Shown: positions 15,781-23,496 of the stretch, piece after piece
Position numbering within the stretch: the stretch's first letter is position 1
Layout: the number at the start of each line of letters is the position of its first letter
NCBI GenBank assembly: GCA_002725095.1
Contig: PBQQ01000002.1
Span: 7,675 to 34,271 of the forward strand
Source: Gammaproteobacteria bacterium
GTDB lineage: Bacteria > Pseudomonadota > Gammaproteobacteria > Pseudomonadales > Azotimanducaceae
Length of the DNA: 26,597 bases
Reading direction: 5' to 3'
Notes under the pieces: generated by a model
Told to the model about the DNA's origin: nothing
Database searches by the model: none
The model's input: only the letters and a program-made list of their open reading frames with translations
Position numbers and translations under genes: made by a program

Positions 15781-15795
15781 AAAAAACCGTTACGG

Positions 15796-16374
15796 CTAAT
15801 CGAGGGTACGTACCTGATCTGCCTGCACGCCCTTATCGTGATTTACGACAACGAACGAGACCGCTTGACCGTCTCTTAGATTAGCGCGCTGGCCTTCGTT
15901 ACTGCCCACAATGCAGCGCTGGTGCACGAATATCTCTTCGCCAGATTCGCGCACGATAAAGCCATAGCCCTTGGTGCGGTTAAACCACTTCACAGTACCG
16001 TTTTCGCTCGGTCCGCTGGCTGGAGGGTCTTTACGGTTGGTCGCAGCGTCGGCCTTGGCAGCGTTGTTCGAGTGGCTTTGTTCATCTTTTTTCGAGGTAT
16101 TGCGGCCCCGTCGATCATTATCGCGTTGGCCTTTGCCGGCGCGCTGGCCACGCGCGTTACGAGTGTCATTTCTTGAACCCGAGCGCTTTCGTTTGGGAGC
16201 TGTGTCGGAGGCCGCCAGTCGCGCGTTAAATAGACCGTTAATAAGCAAGGCAACTGACATAGCCACCATGAGCGCCAGATAATTGTCAGGGCTTGGAAAA
16301 AACTTGCTAATGGCTTCCACCACGATGTAGGTAAGCAATAGAGCGCTGGCTAAGGCGATAAGAAATGTACGCAT
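15796..16374 (-). CDS. Membrane-anchored cold-shock-domain protein
   Basis: A 192-residue protein in three parts. Residues 2-20 and about 31-51 are hydrophobic and should form two membrane helices. Residues 55-120 are a low-complexity, Arg/Lys/Asn/Asp-rich linker. Residues 124-192 are a complete cold-shock domain with NGTVKWFNRTKGYGFI (RNP1 KGYGFI) and EEIFVHQ (RNP2). The domain binds single-stranded RNA or DNA; with the helices in place it would sit at the cytoplasmic face of the inner membrane. RNP2 ends in Gln where most CspA proteins have an aromatic residue. A hairpin lies 26-44 bases upstream of the ATG. I do not know a studied protein with this exact layout; the placement in front of argS may point to a role in RNA handling or may be incidental. 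Confidence 0.88.
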   Translation of the reverse strand: MRTFLIALASALLLTYIVVEAISKFFPSPDNYLALMVAMSVALLINGLFNARLAASDTAPKRKRSGSRNDTRNARGQRAGKGQRDNDRRGRNTSKKDEQSHSNNAAKADAATNRKDPPASGPSENGTVKWFNRTKGYGFIVRESGEEIFVHQRCIVGSNEGQRANLRDGQAVSFVVVNHDKGVQADQVRTLD

Positions 16375-16399
16375 AAAAATAGGCTGGTCGGTGAAAACT

Positions 16400-16418
16400 G
16401 CGATTGTAACTCAATCGC
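16400..16418 (-). terminator. Hairpin between cyclophilin and cold-shock-domain genes: weak terminator or leader attenuator
   Basis: On the minus strand GCGATTG-AGTTA-CAATCGC forms a perfect seven-base-pair stem with a five-base loop, followed by AGTTTT. It lies 26 bases after the cyclophilin stop and ends 26 bases before the next ATG. The T-run is short for a full intrinsic terminator. The loop and right arm also contain TACAAT, a good -10 hexamer, so the same bases may instead belong to a promoter. Confidence 0.4.
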
Positions 16419-16444
16419 GTATTAGATGGGTGTTTGGGGTGGCT

Positions 16445-17029
16445 TTATAACGATTTCGTCGCGAGGATAACGATCGTCTCCTCCGGTACCGCGACCATGC
16501 CCTTGCGCAAGTGAGTATCGGTCAGTTCAATGGTTTCAATCACGTCATGTCCATCGACAATTCGGCCAAAGACGCTATAGCCGGGTTTGCCCTGGCGGGA
16601 ATCAAGGTGCGGATTATCACGAACGTTGATAAAGAACTGAGTGTCTGCCGAATCCGGGTCATCCAAACGCGCCATAGCTAGGGTGAAGCGTTTGTTCTTT
16701 AGTCCATTGAAAGATTCATTTTCGACTCGGCGCTCGCTGGATTTGTAGTTTAGATCGCTGTCGTAACCACCGGTTTGAATCATGAAGTTGGGAATTACGC
16801 GATGGAACACTAAGCCTACGTAAAATTCCTCTTCTACCAGTGTTAAAAAGTTGGCGACGTGTTTTGGCGCAAACTTCGGCAACAATTCGATTTCGATAGC
16901 GCCCTTGCTGGTGATCAGGCTGACTCTTGGATTTTCTTGGGCATAGGCAGTGCCGTGGAAGACTATGACGAAGCTAACGAGCATGATGATATGTCGAATG
17001 ACAGTGCGGAGCGGCGTCAGTAGGTTCAT
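16445..17029 (-). CDS. Exported cyclophilin-type peptidyl-prolyl isomerase
   Basis: Catalyses cis-trans isomerisation of prolyl bonds, here in the periplasm. The 194-residue precursor has a Sec signal peptide with core IIMLVSFVIVFHG and an AYA-QE cleavage site after residue 30. The cyclophilin fold follows with FHRVIPNFMIQTGG (catalytic Arg in FHRV), DSADTQFFINVRDN and SVFGRIVDGHDVIETI. This is the PpiA-like bacterial type. The ATG overlaps the pdxJ stop by one base (TGATG), so the two are translationally coupled. Downstream is a hairpin and then the cold-shock-domain gene. Confidence 0.95.
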   Translation of the reverse strand: MNLLTPLRTVIRHIIMLVSFVIVFHGTAYAQENPRVSLITSKGAIEIELLPKFAPKHVANFLTLVEEEFYVGLVFHRVIPNFMIQTGGYDSDLNYKSSERRVENESFNGLKNKRFTLAMARLDDPDSADTQFFINVRDNPHLDSRQGKPGYSVFGRIVDGHDVIETIELTDTHLRKGMVAVPEETIVILATKSL

Positions 17030-17814
17030 CAGACAGTCCTCTTGGCGTTGTCTAGAATGGCGACATAGGCCGCCACAGTGTCGTTAAAGCCGTCGTTCAG
17101 TGCTTCGCAAATAATGGCGTGGCCAATAGAAACTTCAGCAAGACCGGGTAAGCCTGCAAACAGCGGCAGATTTTGTTGATCGAGGTCATGTCCCGCGTTG
17201 ATACCTAGGCCCGCCTTTAGCGCGGCCTCTGCAGCCTCGGCAAATTGGCGGTAACAGGTTTGGGTGCGCGCATCATCGGGTCCGTATTGCCAATACACCT
17301 GTGCGTAGGGGCCGGTGTAAAACTCGACCCGATCTGCGCCGTGATCAGCCGCTGCCGCCATCTGATCGACCGTTGGGTCCATGAACAGGCTGACGCGTGC
17401 GCCGGCGTGTTTGCACCGAGCTATATCTGCGCGCAGCTGCGGTTGCTCCTTAGACAAGTCCCAGCCGTGGTCCGAGGTGAGTTGGTCGTCGCTATCCGGA
17501 ACCAAGGTCGCTTGGGCGGGTCGAGCCGCTGTTACTAATTCAATAAAACCTGGATAGCCGTCGTTGGTCGCTGCAGCCTCCGGATTGCCCTCGATATTAA
17601 ATTCGATGGTTGGATGGTCTTGCCGCAGCAGTGCCGCCAGTTCAGGGACATCGCTGGCGCGAATATGCCGTTGATCCGGTCGTGGATGTACCGTAATACC
17701 ACCGGCCCCTGCGGCGATGGCCAATCGAGCAAACTCGGCGACGTTGGGCCGCTGACCCTCGCGTGAATTTCGCAGCAGTGCAATTTTGTTGAGATTGACG
17801 CTAAGTACAGGCAT
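17029..17814 (-). CDS. pdxJ: Pyridoxine 5'-phosphate synthase
   Basis: Condenses 1-deoxyxylulose 5-phosphate with 3-amino-1-hydroxyacetone 1-phosphate to form pyridoxine 5'-phosphate, the last ring-forming step of DXP-dependent vitamin B6 synthesis. The 261-residue TIM-barrel protein shows LSVNLNKIALLRNSR, GAGGITVHPRPDQRHIRASDV, EFNIEGNP, TLVPD and the C-terminal GINAGHDL with the conserved His, plus VSIGHAII. The N-terminal wording (NLNKIALLRNSR and HPRPDQRHI) belongs to the PdxJ branch also seen in Bacteroidetes and xanthomonads, while E. coli has IDHVATLRQAR and HLREDRRHI. It is not next to era/recO as in enterics but between yciB and a cyclophilin gene. Confidence 0.96.
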   Translation of the reverse strand: MPVLSVNLNKIALLRNSREGQRPNVAEFARLAIAAGAGGITVHPRPDQRHIRASDVPELAALLRQDHPTIEFNIEGNPEAAATNDGYPGFIELVTAARPAQATLVPDSDDQLTSDHGWDLSKEQPQLRADIARCKHAGARVSLFMDPTVDQMAAAADHGADRVEFYTGPYAQVYWQYGPDDARTQTCYRQFAEAAEAALKAGLGINAGHDLDQQNLPLFAGLPGLAEVSIGHAIICEALNDGFNDTVAAYVAILDNAKRTV

Positions 17815-17823
17815 TCGCCAACC

Positions 17824-18393
17824 TCAGGAATCTTTAGGGTCTGATTTTTCTAAAGCCGCATCAGATAGCGCGCCAGTGGCCAATAGGTAGCCCACGGTAA
17901 GAACAATGAACAGCAACTGCAGCCCCATAAGCCCTGCGAACTTAAAGGTGACCCAAACGTCCATAGAAAAGTTTTTCGCCACCCATAAATTCAATCCGGC
18001 ACAACCCAAGAATGCGATGGACCAGCCATAGGTCAGACGGGTCCAGTTGGCATCGCTCAGTTCCATCGCCTTACCCAGCAGCTTCTGTAATAAGAACACC
18101 TTGTTAAACCACAATGACCCTAATAACGTGGCTGCAAATAAGCTGTAAATTATGGTCGGTTTCCATTGAATGAAGGCCTCGTCTCGGACGATCAGGGTCA
18201 GACCGCCGAGCACCATACTGACCCAAAATGTGACTTTCAGCTCGTTACCAATGGGTTTACTGAGCAATTTGTAGGCCGCGAGTTGCAGCGTTACACCAAT
18301 CATTAAAACAGCGGTGGCGATAAAGATGTCGCCACTCAAAAAATATGCGATAAGGAATGCGAAGACCGCAGCGTAATCGATGAGTTGTTGCAT
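17824..18393 (-). CDS. yciB: Inner membrane-spanning protein YciB (septation protein A)
   Basis: Polytopic inner-membrane protein of the YciB/IspA (intracellular septation) family, linked in E. coli to envelope integrity and interaction with elongation and division proteins. The 189-residue length and hydrophobic pattern of five to six helices match (E. coli 179). Conserved pieces seen are MQQLIDYAAVFAFL at the N-terminus, GGLTLIVRDEAFIQWKPTIIY near 63-83, LLGSLWFNKVFLLQKLLGK and VWVTFKFAGLMGLQLLF. The C-terminus is charged and ends cytoplasmic. It is divergent from yciO and starts a minus-strand run with pdxJ nine bases behind it. A GGAT about seven bases before the ATG may serve as ribosome site. 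Confidence 0.96.
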   Translation of the reverse strand: MQQLIDYAAVFAFLIAYFLSGDIFIATAVLMIGVTLQLAAYKLLSKPIGNELKVTFWVSMVLGGLTLIVRDEAFIQWKPTIIYSLFAATLLGSLWFNKVFLLQKLLGKAMELSDANWTRLTYGWSIAFLGCAGLNLWVAKNFSMDVWVTFKFAGLMGLQLLFIVLTVGYLLATGALSDAALEKSDPKDS

Positions 18394-18471
18394 GAAGCTG
18401 ATCCAAATGAGTCAGCGCATGGTAGAGGAATTTGCGCTAGCGATCACCCAAGATCCGCTCTGGAGAAACTT

Positions 18472-19083
18472 ATGACCCAGCGACTAGATGTTCATCCTAC
18501 CCATCCTCAAGCGCGCTTATTGAAAGTGGCCGCGCAAGCGCTGCACCAAGGCGAATTGATTGCCTACCCAAGTGACACCACGTACGCCCTCGCCTGTCAT
18601 GTAGGCGATAAAGCCGCGATGGAGAAACTCATACAGCTTCGTCAGCTCGAAAAAAATCATCAATTTACCTTGGCGTGTCGTGATCTCAGCGAGCTGAGCG
18701 CATATGCGCGGGTAGAGAACGCCGACTATCGATTGCTCAAGCGCAATACTCCGGGGCCGTTCACGTTTATTTTGCAGGCCAGTAAGGACGTGCCTAAGCG
18801 ATTGGTGCACCCGAAGAAGCGTACGATCGGTTTGCATATCCCCGATCACCCAGTGGCGCAGGGGCTGCTCGACGTGCTTGAGGAACCCATGCTTACCAGC
18901 TCTTTGCGTTTACCCGGGGACGATACATGTCTGCAAGAAGGCGAAGAGATTATCGCGCGGTTAAAAAATCAGATTGCGGTGCTGCTGGATAGTGGCGCTT
19001 GTGGCGTCGTGCCATCGACAGTCGTGGATCTAACTCAAGGTCATGTAGAGATTGTGCGTCAGGGTGCCGGTGAGTTGGTTTAG
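18472..19083 (+). CDS. yciO: YciO, Sua5/YrdC-family protein
   Basis: Homologue of TsaC/Sua5, which makes threonylcarbamoyl-AMP for t6A37 on tRNA; YciO itself is a separate subgroup whose activity in t6A synthesis is weak or disputed. The 203-residue product aligns along its length with E. coli YciO (206): HPTHPQARLLKVAAQAL, IAYPSDTTYALAC, RQLEKNHQFTLACRDLSELS, NTPGPFTFILQASKDVPKRL and KKRTIGLHIPDHPVAQ. The start at 18472 is fixed by GGAG six bases upstream; the frame is open further back but lacks family sequence. It is divergent from yciB and lies 219 bases before scpA, a known neighbourhood, although the usual trpH/rnm gene upstream is absent. Confidence 0.94.
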   Translation: MTQRLDVHPTHPQARLLKVAAQALHQGELIAYPSDTTYALACHVGDKAAMEKLIQLRQLEKNHQFTLACRDLSELSAYARVENADYRLLKRNTPGPFTFILQASKDVPKRLVHPKKRTIGLHIPDHPVAQGLLDVLEEPMLTSSLRLPGDDTCLQEGEEIIARLKNQIAVLLDSGACGVVPSTVVDLTQGHVEIVRQGAGELV

Positions 19084-19115
19084 TGGTGTTCTGGGCGCAT
19101 CAACCGTGGAAAGTT

Positions 19116-19145
19116 CTGCCATCCATTAGCAGCAGCCTTTATACT
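19116..19145 (+). promoter_or_regulatory. Candidate promoter for scpA-scpB-rluB
   Basis: CTGCCA (19116-19121, four of six) and TATACT (19140-19145, five of six) are 18 bases apart in the 219-base gap after yciO. A start near 19152 leaves a leader of about 150 bases in which I see no clear structured RNA. Confidence 0.38.
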
Positions 19146-19302
19146 GGCGGACACTTTTGCATTAGGGCGCTCGCTTGAGCAGCAACGATTCCAATCAACG
19201 GGCGCGGCTCCAGCATGGGCATGAAGACTACTTTTATGCAGTCGGCGCGAAATCTGTGTGGTTTAACCCAACACGGCAAAGCAGGGCCGCAGGAACATAA
19301 GT

Positions 19303-20241
19303 ATGGAAGTAGAGATTGACCCTCAAGCGCCTGCACAGACAGCGACCCCAAACCATCTAAACCAGGCGCGGCAGCACGATCAGGAAACGATCGCTTGGGT
19401 GGCTGGCGAATCGGTTAAGCAGCTGCCCACTGATCTTTACATACCCCCTGAAGCTCTCGAAGTGTTTTTAGACACGTTCGAAGGGCCATTGGATTTGCTG
19501 TTGTATCTGATCCGGCGTCAAAATCTGAACATTCTCGATGTCAAAGTCGCGGTGATTACCGCCCAGTACATGGAATACATAGACTTGATGCAGGCCTTAG
19601 AGCTTGAACTGGCTGGCGAATACCTGCTTATGGCCGCCATGTTGGCGGAGATTAAATCGCGGATGTTGCTGCCGCGACCGGAAGCTGAAGACGAAGAAGA
19701 TGATCCGCGGGCGGAACTGATTCGTCGCTTGCAGGAGTACGAGCAAATTAAGACCGGCGCCGAGCGGCTCGATGATCTACCGCGCGTGGAGCGCGAGCTC
19801 TTTATTGCGGCGGCGAATAAACCCGAACTGGTGCGTCAGCATGCAGACCCTGATGTGGATTTTCGTGAAGTCTTACTGGCGATGGCGCATGTGCTGCGCC
19901 GAGCCGAAATGTTTACCGAGCACGAAATCCAGTTAGAGCCGCTGTCGGTGCGCGAGCGTATGGGCAATATTCTCAATCGAGTCAAACTAAGCAGCGACTT
20001 TGTGCCGTTCCAAGAATTGTTTGCGGCGGCAGAAGGACGCCTTGGTGTGGTGGTGACGTTCCTTGCTGTCATGGAGTTAGTCCGCGAGTCGTTATTGGAA
20101 TTTCAGCAAGCCGAGGCGTTTGCGCCGATTCATGTACGAGCGGGTACCGGAGCGGTGCAGGGTGGTCCATTAGCCGATTTTGCGGCGATTGATGCTCAAT
20201 ACTCCGGTCAGGATACGGCAACCGAGGAGAACCGTCCGTGA
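19303..20241 (+). CDS. scpA: Segregation and condensation protein A
   Basis: Kleisin subunit of the Smc-ScpAB condensin, which bridges Smc heads and organises the chromosome. The 312-residue protein has a variable first 45 residues, then the family start LEVFLDTFEGPLDLLLYLIRRQ, NILDVKVAVITAQYMEYI, LAGEYLLMAAMLAEIKSRMLLP (Smc neck-binding helix region), an acidic stretch EDEEDDPRAELIRRLQEYEQ, and a C-terminal winged helix near 220-280 (VVVTFLAVMELVRESLLEFQQ) that contacts the Smc cap. AGGA lies eight bases before the ATG. The stop overlaps scpB as GTGA. An Smc-ScpAB system implies an organism that does not rely on MukBEF alone. Confidence 0.96.
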   Translation: MEVEIDPQAPAQTATPNHLNQARQHDQETIAWVAGESVKQLPTDLYIPPEALEVFLDTFEGPLDLLLYLIRRQNLNILDVKVAVITAQYMEYIDLMQALELELAGEYLLMAAMLAEIKSRMLLPRPEAEDEEDDPRAELIRRLQEYEQIKTGAERLDDLPRVERELFIAAANKPELVRQHADPDVDFREVLLAMAHVLRRAEMFTEHEIQLEPLSVRERMGNILNRVKLSSDFVPFQELFAAAEGRLGVVVTFLAVMELVRESLLEFQQAEAFAPIHVRAGTGAVQGGPLADFAAIDAQYSGQDTATEENRP

Positions 20242-21029
20242 GCCCAGAAGGTGAAGAATTAGCGGCAGAAAAAGTTGCCCAGATTGTCGAGGCAGCGTTG
20301 CTTGCCGCCGAGGGACCGGTCACTGTGGATGGGCTGTTCAAGCTCTTTCGCGATGGTGAGTTGGGCGCGGAAGAGGGTCGCAAGAAAGTGCGCCAAGTGC
20401 TTAAAGACCTGCAAGCGCAAAACCCCGAACGGGGCATTGAACTGGTGCAAGTGGCTTCTGGGTATCGATTTCAGGCGCGACAGGATCTCAGTCCTTGGGT
20501 CAGCCGCCTCTGGGACGAAAAGCCGCCGCGTTATACCCGCGCGTTGCTGGAGACATTGGCAATTGTTGTTTACAAGCAGCCTGTAAGCCGTGGGGATATT
20601 GAACAGATCCGTGGCGTTGGCGTAAGTCAGAACATCATGCGTACGCTGTTGGAGCGCGAGTGGATAAAAATAGTTGGGCAGCGCGAAGCGCCCGGTCGAC
20701 CGGCTATCTATGGTACGACCAAAGCGTTTTTAGATTACTTCGGAGTGCGCAGTTTGGAGCAGTTGCCGCCGTTAGACGAAATACGCGAAATGATCGAGCC
20801 GGTTATTGAGGCTGAAAAAGCGGCGGCTGAAGCCGCCGCCAACGCAGCGGCCAATAGTGCAAGAGTTGAAAAAGACGGCGAAGCAGCCGGTGCTGATGCA
20901 GATATGGTCGAAGTTTATGACGCTGCAGAGGGCGACGAAACGCGAACGACGGCAGACCAGGAATCAACCCCAGATGCCGCTGATGGTGGCCCAGAGCAAC
21001 TAGCCGTTGCGCCCGCACGGGATCACTAG
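20238..21029 (+). CDS. scpB: Segregation and condensation protein B
   Basis: Partner of ScpA in the Smc complex; a dimer of paired winged-helix domains that wraps the ScpA centre. The GTG start overlaps the scpA stop by four bases, and the product of 263 residues begins with the family's KVAQIVEAALLAAEGPVTVDGLF. Further signatures are GIELVQVASGYRFQAR, TRALLETLAIVVYKQPVSRGDIEQIRGV (second winged helix, about 99-126) and GRPAIYGTTKAFLDYFGV. After residue 190 comes an Ala/Glu/Asp-rich, low-complexity tail that is probably disordered; such tails vary widely between relatives. It is followed by rluB after one base. Confidence 0.96.
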   Translation: MSPEGEELAAEKVAQIVEAALLAAEGPVTVDGLFKLFRDGELGAEEGRKKVRQVLKDLQAQNPERGIELVQVASGYRFQARQDLSPWVSRLWDEKPPRYTRALLETLAIVVYKQPVSRGDIEQIRGVGVSQNIMRTLLEREWIKIVGQREAPGRPAIYGTTKAFLDYFGVRSLEQLPPLDEIREMIEPVIEAEKAAAEAAANAAANSARVEKDGEAAGADADMVEVYDAAEGDETRTTADQESTPDAADGGPEQLAVAPARDH

Positions 21030-21030
21030 C

Positions 21031-21894
21031 GTGGCGACCCAACAGTCCAAAACAGACCAAAGCGACGGCGAAAAACTCCAGAAAGTGTTAGCCGCCCAGG
21101 GGCTCGGCTCGCGTCGTCAGATGGAAAACTGGATTACCGAGGGCCGGGTCAGCGTTAATGGCACGCCCGCGCATTTAGGGCAACGAGTCTCGGCCCAAGA
21201 TCAACTCGAAGTCGATGGCCAATCACTAAGCGGGCGACGCGTCAGTGCGCCGCAGATTTTGTTACTGAATAAGGCTGGTGGCACGGTCTGCAGTCGCCGC
21301 GATCCGGAAAAACGTCCGACAATTTTTGATCAGTTGCCGCGGCTGCGCGAGAGTCGCTGGATAACCGTGGGGCGTTTGGATATGGCCACTACGGGCCTGT
21401 TGTTACTCACCAATGATGGTGAGCTTGCACATAAACTCATGCACCCCTCTACCGGCATGGATCGGGAATACGCCGTGCGTATTAACCGCAAACTTGAAGA
21501 CGATGCACTGCGACAATTACTCAATGGCGTGGTGGTAGAAGGCGAGCAGATGCGTTTTTCAGACATACGCTACTACAACGGCAGCGAAAACAATTTTTGG
21601 TACCACGTGGCCTTGATGGAAGGCAAGAACCGCGAGGTACGGCGACTGTTTGATGCCGTAGGCGCGACAGTCAGTAGACTCAAACGCGTTCGCTATGGGC
21701 CGGTTATTTTGCCGTCATGGCTCACGGTAGGGCAGTGGGCCTCTATGCAAGCGGATGATCTGCGGCGCTTGTATCGGTTGTTGCGTATGCCCACGGCCAA
21801 GGGCGCTGAATCGCAGGCGGCGCAGCGGCTTAAGCGCTCAAAAGTCGCTAAAACCAGTTGTTTGGTACCTTATCCTAATTTGCCTGAACGCTGA
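21031..21894 (+). CDS. rluB: 23S rRNA pseudouridine 2605 synthase RluB
   Basis: Isomerises U2605 of 23S rRNA to pseudouridine. The GTG at 21031, one base after the scpB stop, gives 287 residues (E. coli 291). An N-terminal S4 RNA-binding domain is at about 14-70 (EKLQKVLAAQGLGSRRQMENW, VSVNG), then the RsuA-type catalytic domain with GRLDMATTGLLLLTNDG and catalytic Asp 117, and GKNREVRRLFDAVGATVSRLKRVRYGP. The C-terminal 50 residues are basic and variable. It completes the common scpA-scpB-rluB cluster. Its TGA abuts the TCA (stop) of the convergent SDR gene with no base between. Confidence 0.96.
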   Translation: MATQQSKTDQSDGEKLQKVLAAQGLGSRRQMENWITEGRVSVNGTPAHLGQRVSAQDQLEVDGQSLSGRRVSAPQILLLNKAGGTVCSRRDPEKRPTIFDQLPRLRESRWITVGRLDMATTGLLLLTNDGELAHKLMHPSTGMDREYAVRINRKLEDDALRQLLNGVVVEGEQMRFSDIRYYNGSENNFWYHVALMEGKNREVRRLFDAVGATVSRLKRVRYGPVILPSWLTVGQWASMQADDLRRLYRLLRMPTAKGAESQAAQRLKRSKVAKTSCLVPYPNLPER

Positions 21895-22734
21895 TCACGA
21901 TTGCCAATTTCGCGCGTCCAATTGTGCACCGGTGGTGGGTAAAGGCTTTGAAATCTGACCGGGCAGCAAGCTCCCAACCAACAAAAACAGAAATAAGCTC
22001 ATGTGCTGTTCGGGGATTGGTAGCGTTTGCGGGTCTTCTAATGGGTACGCTTCACGACGCATGGCAGTGCGGGTGCCGCCGGGATTGACGCTGTACACGC
22101 GAATTTTTCCAGCGGTTTCAGTTTCATCGGCAAGGATCTGATTGAGCCCTTCCAGCGCAAATTTAGAGGCCGAATAAGCGCCCCAATAAGCACGGCCTTG
22201 CAAGCCAACGCTTGACGAAACATGGATAACGCAGCTGGGATCGCCCTGATCCAACAAATTGAATAGCCCCTGATTCAGCATAAACACAGCGTTTACATTG
22301 GTCTGCATCACGGTTTGCCATTGGTCTGCTGGGTAGTGCACCAATGGAATCTTGGGTCCGAGCATAGACGCGTTATGCACCAAACCGTGCAAACTGCCGT
22401 AGTGGTCGCTAATCGACTCAGCCAGTGCGTTTACAGTATCGGTATCCAAACGCGCCAAATCGCAGGGGACGATTACGGGGTCCGTCTGGGTATGTTGTTT
22501 TATCCAGTCGAACGCTGTTTCTAATTTTGCGCGAGTGCGGCCCAATAAAATGACGTCGGCACCGAAGCACGCTAAGGACTTGGCCAGCGCTTTGCCGATG
22601 CCGTCGCCTGCACCCGTGACCACGATACGTTTGCCGAGCAAGGTATTTGGCGCCAGCACGTCGTGCAGAAATCTTGGCCAATCTGCTATTTGAGCAAGCA
22701 GTTCAGGGTAGTTTTCGATTGCGGTATTGGTCAT
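21895..22734 (-). CDS. yciK: YciK-type short-chain dehydrogenase/reductase
   Basis: NAD(P)-dependent oxidoreductase of the classical SDR fold; the substrate of YciK is not established. The cofactor loop TGAGDGIG is at 40-47, the NNAG-like motif reads HNASMLG at 120-126, catalytic Ser lies in HVSSSVG near 171-177, and Tyr 187 with Lys 191 form YSASK. The C-terminal SVNPGGTRTAMRREAYPLEDPQ matches E. coli YciK closely. At 279 residues it is longer than the 252 of E. coli, mainly by an N-terminal extension (PELLAQIADWPRFLHDVLAP). It follows ubiG after 13 bases. In pseudomonads the phosphatase gene mupP (gph-like) sits between ubiG and this SDR; here it is absent. Confidence 0.92.
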   Translation of the reverse strand: MTNTAIENYPELLAQIADWPRFLHDVLAPNTLLGKRIVVTGAGDGIGKALAKSLACFGADVILLGRTRAKLETAFDWIKQHTQTDPVIVPCDLARLDTDTVNALAESISDHYGSLHGLVHNASMLGPKIPLVHYPADQWQTVMQTNVNAVFMLNQGLFNLLDQGDPSCVIHVSSSVGLQGRAYWGAYSASKFALEGLNQILADETETAGKIRVYSVNPGGTRTAMRREAYPLEDPQTLPIPEQHMSLFLFLLVGSLLPGQISKPLPTTGAQLDARNWQS

Positions 22735-22747
22735 AAGTTGGCTTTGC

Positions 22748-23455
22748 TTAGGCCGGCTTGCGTGCGTGCACGATGTAGTTGGTGTTGGTGTCTTTATTCA
22801 GGCGGCAACTACGGGTGAGCGGATTGTAGTGCATCCCGCGGATGTCCAATACATCCAACTCCGCGTCGCGCAGTGCCTGAGCGAGTTCGCTTGGCTTAAT
22901 GAATTTGCTGTACTCATGGGTGCCGCGCGGCAAAATGTTCAGTACGTACTCTGCACCCAACACCAGCATGACATAAGACTTCGGATTGCGATTAATGGTG
23001 GAAAAAAACAAATCGCCGCCGGGTTGTGCGAGTTCAGCGCAGGCTTTAACCGTGTCGGCATAGGCGGTGACGTGTTCAAGCATCTCCATACAGGTGACCG
23101 TTCTAAATTCACCCGCGCGCGCTTGTGCCAGGTGCTCAGCGGTGGTCTCTTGGTAATTGACCGCCACGCCGGACTCTAAGGCGTGGAGTTTGGCGACCCC
23201 GAGCGCTTTACCGGCCATGTCGATGCCTAAGGTGTCGGCGCCGAGCGCGGCGATGGACTCGCTGAGAATGCCGCCACCACAGCCGATATCAACGGTCGGG
23301 CCGGCGCTGAGATCGGTACGCTGGCAGATATATTCGAGCCGCGCAGGGTTGATGTCGTGCAGCGGTTTAAAGTCGCCATTGGGGTCCCACCAGCGGTGTG
23401 CCAGTGCATCAAATTTTTCAATTTCGGGTACGTCGACGTTTGCTTCGGATTGCAT
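22748..23455 (-). CDS. ubiG: Ubiquinone biosynthesis O-methyltransferase UbiG
   Basis: SAM-dependent enzyme that performs both O-methylations of ubiquinone synthesis, including the last step from demethylubiquinol. The 235-residue product matches the family (E. coli 240). Seen: N-terminal EIEKFDALAHRWWDPNGDFKPLHDINPARL, SAM motif VDIGCGGGILSES at 55-67, GIDMAGKAL, CMEMLEHV, FFSTINRNPKSY, and the membrane-contact segment ILPRGTHEYSKFIKPSEL. An AGAGAAAG stretch lies just before the ATG. The gene indicates a ubiquinone-using respiratory bacterium and sits between the MTA deaminase gene and the YciK-type SDR, as in pseudomonads minus mupP. Confidence 0.97.
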   Translation of the reverse strand: MQSEANVDVPEIEKFDALAHRWWDPNGDFKPLHDINPARLEYICQRTDLSAGPTVDIGCGGGILSESIAALGADTLGIDMAGKALGVAKLHALESGVAVNYQETTAEHLAQARAGEFRTVTCMEMLEHVTAYADTVKACAELAQPGGDLFFSTINRNPKSYVMLVLGAEYVLNILPRGTHEYSKFIKPSELAQALRDAELDVLDIRGMHYNPLTRSCRLNKDTNTNYIVHARKPA

Positions 23456-23496
23456 ATCTTTCTCTGATTCGCGCGAGTTGCGAGTGTGTTGTTGGG

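Noticed and set aside
19146..19302. Riboswitch or structured leader before scpA
   Set aside because: Only short 4-5 bp stems with mismatches are visible and none matches a known riboswitch core.
22727..23179. 150-codon plus-strand open frame
   Set aside because: It is antisense to ubiG, which is intact and well conserved.
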